From contig JAWQEG010000526.1 of assembly GCA_033782935.1 (NCBI GenBank), positions 583,501 to 647,500 of the forward strand: DNA of 64,000 nucleotides. The letters run 5' to 3'. This DNA comes from Petrolisthes cinctipes. Taxonomy: Eukaryota > Arthropoda > Malacostraca > Decapoda > Porcellanidae. The notes beneath the pieces were generated by a model, which was not told where the DNA came from, did not search any database, and worked only from the letters and a program-made list of their open reading frames with translations. Position 1 is the stretch's first letter. Every line of letters starts with the position of its first letter. Made by a program: the position numbers and the translations under genes. Below are positions 61,500 through 64,000 of this stretch, in pieces.

Positions 61500-64000
61500 G
61501 CATGTACAGATACCTTCTGGGACCTCTAAATATCGAATTTTCGGGTGTTTTGGGACTGAATTTGAGATATCGATTTTTTGGCACCTAAAATGTCGATTTT
61601 TAGCATGTTTTTAGCCTATATTTTGAAAATATTCTAGCACTGTGTAGGCATGTACAGATTGCTTCTGGGACCCCAAAATATTGAATTTTCGGGTGTTTTG
61701 AGCCTGAATTTGAGATATAAACGGGTACAGAAGATACATGCACATATTGACTTTGGGCATCTAAAATATCGATTTTCAGCATGTTTTGGGCCTGTATTTT
61801 GAAAATACTCTAACACTGAGTAGGCATGTACAGATTGCTTCTGGGACCCCAAAATATTGAATTTTCGGGTGTTTTGAACCTGAATTTGAGATATAAACGG
61901 GTACTGAAGATGCATGCACATATCGACTTTTGTGCACCTAAAAGATCGATTTTCAGTATGTTTTGAGCATGTATTTTGAAAATACTCTAACACGGAGTAG
62001 GCATGTACAGAAAGCTTTTGGGACCCCTAAATATCGAATTTTCGGGTGTTTTGGGACTGAATTTGAGATATCGACTTTTTGGCACCTAAAAGATCGATTT
62101 TTAGCATGTTTTTAGCCTATATTTTGAAAATATTCTAGCACTGTACAGATTGCTTCTGGGACCCCAAAATATTGAATTTTCGGGTTTTTGAGCCTGAATT
62201 TGAGATATAAACGGGTACAGAAGATACATGCACATATTGACTTTGGGCATCTAAAATATCGATTTTCAGCATGTTTTGGGCCTGTATTTTGAAAATACTC
62301 TAACACTGAGTAGGCATGTACAGATTGCTTCTGGGACCCCAAAATATTGAATTTTCGGGTGTTTTGAGCCTGAATTTGAGATATAAACGGGTACTGAAGA
62401 TGCATGCACATATCGACTTTTGTGCACCTAAAAGATCGATTTTCAGTATGTTTTGAGCATGTATTTTGAAAATACTCTAACACGGAGTAGGCATGTACAG
62501 ATCGCTTCTGGGACCCCTAAATATCGAATTTTCGGGTGTTTTAGGACTGAATTTGAGATTTCGACTTTTTGGCACCTAAAAGATCGATTTTTAGCATGTT
62601 TTTAGCCTATATTTTGAAAATATTCTAGCACTGTGTAGGCATGTACAGATTGCTTCTGGGACCCCAAAATATTGAATTTTCGGGTGTTTTGAACCTGAAT
62701 TTGAGATATAAACGGGTACAGAAGATACATGCAGATATTGACTTTGGGCATCTAAAATATCGATTTTCAGCATGTTTTGGGCCTGTATTTTGAAAATACT
62801 CTAACACTGAGTAGGCATGTACAGATTGCTTCTGGGACCCCCAAATATTGAATTTTAGGGTGTTTTGAGCCTGAATTTGAGATATAAACGGGTACTGAAG
62901 ATGCATGCACATATCGACTTTTGTGCACCTAACAGATCGATTTTCAGTATGTTTTGAGCATGTATTTTGAAAATACTCCAACACGGAGTAGGCATGTACA
63001 GATACCTTCTGGGACCTCTAAATATCGAATTTTCGGGTGTTTTGGGACTGAATTTGAGATATCGATTTTTTGGCACCTAAAAGATCGATTTTTAGCATGT
63101 TTTTAGCCTATATTTTGAAAATATTCTAGCACTGTGTAGGCATGTACAGATTGCTTCTGGGACCCCAAAATATTGAATTTTCGGGTGTTTTGAGCCTGAA
63201 TTTGAGATATAAACGGGTACAGAAGATACATGCACATATTGACTTTGGGCATCTAAAATATCGATTTTCAGCATGTTTTGGGCCTGTATTTTGAAAATTG
63301 AAAATACTCTAACACTGAGTAGGCATGTACAGATTGCTTCTGGGACCCCAAAATATTGAATTTTCGGGTGTTTTGAACCTGAATTTGAGATATAAACGGG
63401 TACTGAAGATGCATGCACATATCGACTTTTGTGCACCTAAAAGATCGATTTTCAGTATGTTTTGAGCATGTATTTTGAAAATACTCTAACACGGAGTAGG
63501 CATTTACAGAAAGCTTTTGGGACCCCTAAATATCGAATTTTCGGGTGTTTTGGGACTGAATTTGAGATATCGACTTTTTGGCGCCTAAAAGATCGATTTT
63601 TAGCATGTTTTTAGCCTATATTTTGAAAATATTCTAGCACTGTACAGATTGCTTCTGGGACCCCAAAATATTGAATTTTCGGGTTTTTGAGCCTGAATTT
63701 GAGATATAAACGGGTACAGAAGATACATGCACATATTGACTTTGGGCATCTAAAATATCGATTTTCAGCATGTTTTGGGCCTGTATTTTGAAAATACTCT
63801 AACACTGAGTAGGCATGTACAGATTGCTTCTGGGACCCCCAAATATTGAATTTTCGGGTGTTTTGAGCCTGAATTTGAGATATAAACGGGTACTGAAGAT
63901 GCATGCACATATCGACTTTTGTGCACCTAACAGATCGATTTTCAGTATGTTTTGAGCATGTATTTTGAAAATACTCTAACACGGAGTAGGCATGTACAGA
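61500..64000 (-). repeat. Inverted array, outer part with a 1,499-bp tandem unit
   Basis: A1 starts at about 63,989, 63,499, 62,991, 62,490, 62,000. Unit 62,490 repeats 63,989 at 1,499 bp: the rare cagaaagcttttggg (62,010 and 63,509) and the gaacctgaa variant (61,876 and 63,375) recur at that spacing. Near 63,295 a 7-8-bp doubling in the dyad (gaaaattgaaaatac) is private to one copy. The unit is cut by the window end. Confidence 0.85.

Larger units (their letters stand above)
58321..64000 (-). repeat. Inverted satellite array
   Basis: From 58,321 to the window end the same satellite reads on the minus strand: ggagtaggcatgtaca, gaattttcgggtg and ctgggacccc are reverse complements of the forward landmarks. 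Reading leftwards from 64,000, the order is mostly A1-C1-B with A2 and C2 only occasionally (for example A2 at about 59,997-60,173 and A2-C2 at about 61,172-61,499). It shares derived variants with the forward array, such as C1 with caaaaacccg and A1 with ccctaaaattc, so it is the same family and not an independent satellite. It runs off the window edge, so its full length is unknown. Confidence 0.97.

Noticed and set aside
1..64000. Many recurring open reading frames of 60-134 codons on both strands
   Set aside because: They overlap in several frames, follow the monomer period, usually begin at GTG inside the repeat and stop at fixed monomer positions. They show no domain, signal peptide or context of a gene.
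1..64000. CRISPR array
   Set aside because: Repeats abut with no unique spacers, and the period (148-177 bp) is far too long.
58321..64000. A separate satellite family on the right
   Set aside because: Reverse complementing it gives the same A1, C1 and B monomers, including shared derived variants.
1..64000. tRNA, 5S rRNA or other Pol III gene as the repeat unit
   Set aside because: No cloverleaf, no credible A and B box pair and no Pol III terminator at a fixed place. The aaaa runs are distributed through the monomer.

Overview
The whole 64 kb window is tandem satellite DNA. I see no protein-coding gene, RNA gene, transposable element, CRISPR array or operon. Monomer sizes near 148 and 176-177 bp, multi-monomer higher-order repeats (HORs), kilobase-scale near-identical duplications and a strand reversal together point to a eukaryotic centromeric or pericentromeric (possibly other heterochromatic) array. 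I do not recognise the satellite family and cannot name the organism. Plant and animal centromere satellites both occur in this size range. GC is about 41% in a typical long monomer and 35% in the short one.

Three monomer classes are visible. A (177 bp) and C (176 bp) differ from each other at about 11 positions. B (148 bp) is a shorter, more diverged relative lacking a precise 29-bp internal block. Each class has two main subtypes, set by fixed differences. The commonest order is A1-C1-B1-A2-C2-B2, a hexamer of 1,002 bp, or 992 bp when a recurrent 10-bp junction deletion is present. It is two A-C-B trimers of 501 bp, averaging 167 bp per monomer.

Layout: 1-8,056 is trimer/hexamer and A-B dimer array with many recombinant monomers. 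8,057-33,203 is the most recently amplified core: variant monomers C3 and C4, a 2,460-bp super-repeat, a 4,269-bp exact tandem duplication, a 2,910-bp tandem duplication, and 6-kb blocks re-copied at offsets of 13,089 and 11,280 bp. 33,204-45,196 carries a 2,811-bp tandem unit and an 8,222-bp-offset copy of earlier sequence. 45,197-58,320 is more heterogeneous trimer array rich in chimeric monomers and small indels. At 58,320/58,321 the array switches strand. 58,321-64,000 is the same satellite in inverted orientation, with its own 325-bp dimers and a 1,499-bp tandem unit.

The open frames through the window arise because A is 59 codons long and happens to lack stops in one frame, so I do not call them genes. 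The most notable signals are the tail-to-tail strand switch, the 15-bp dyad kept in A1, A2, C1 and B by paired end-base changes, the 29-bp block present in A and C but absent from B, the recurrent 10-bp junction deletion, and nested duplications whose relative order can be partly read from shared variants.
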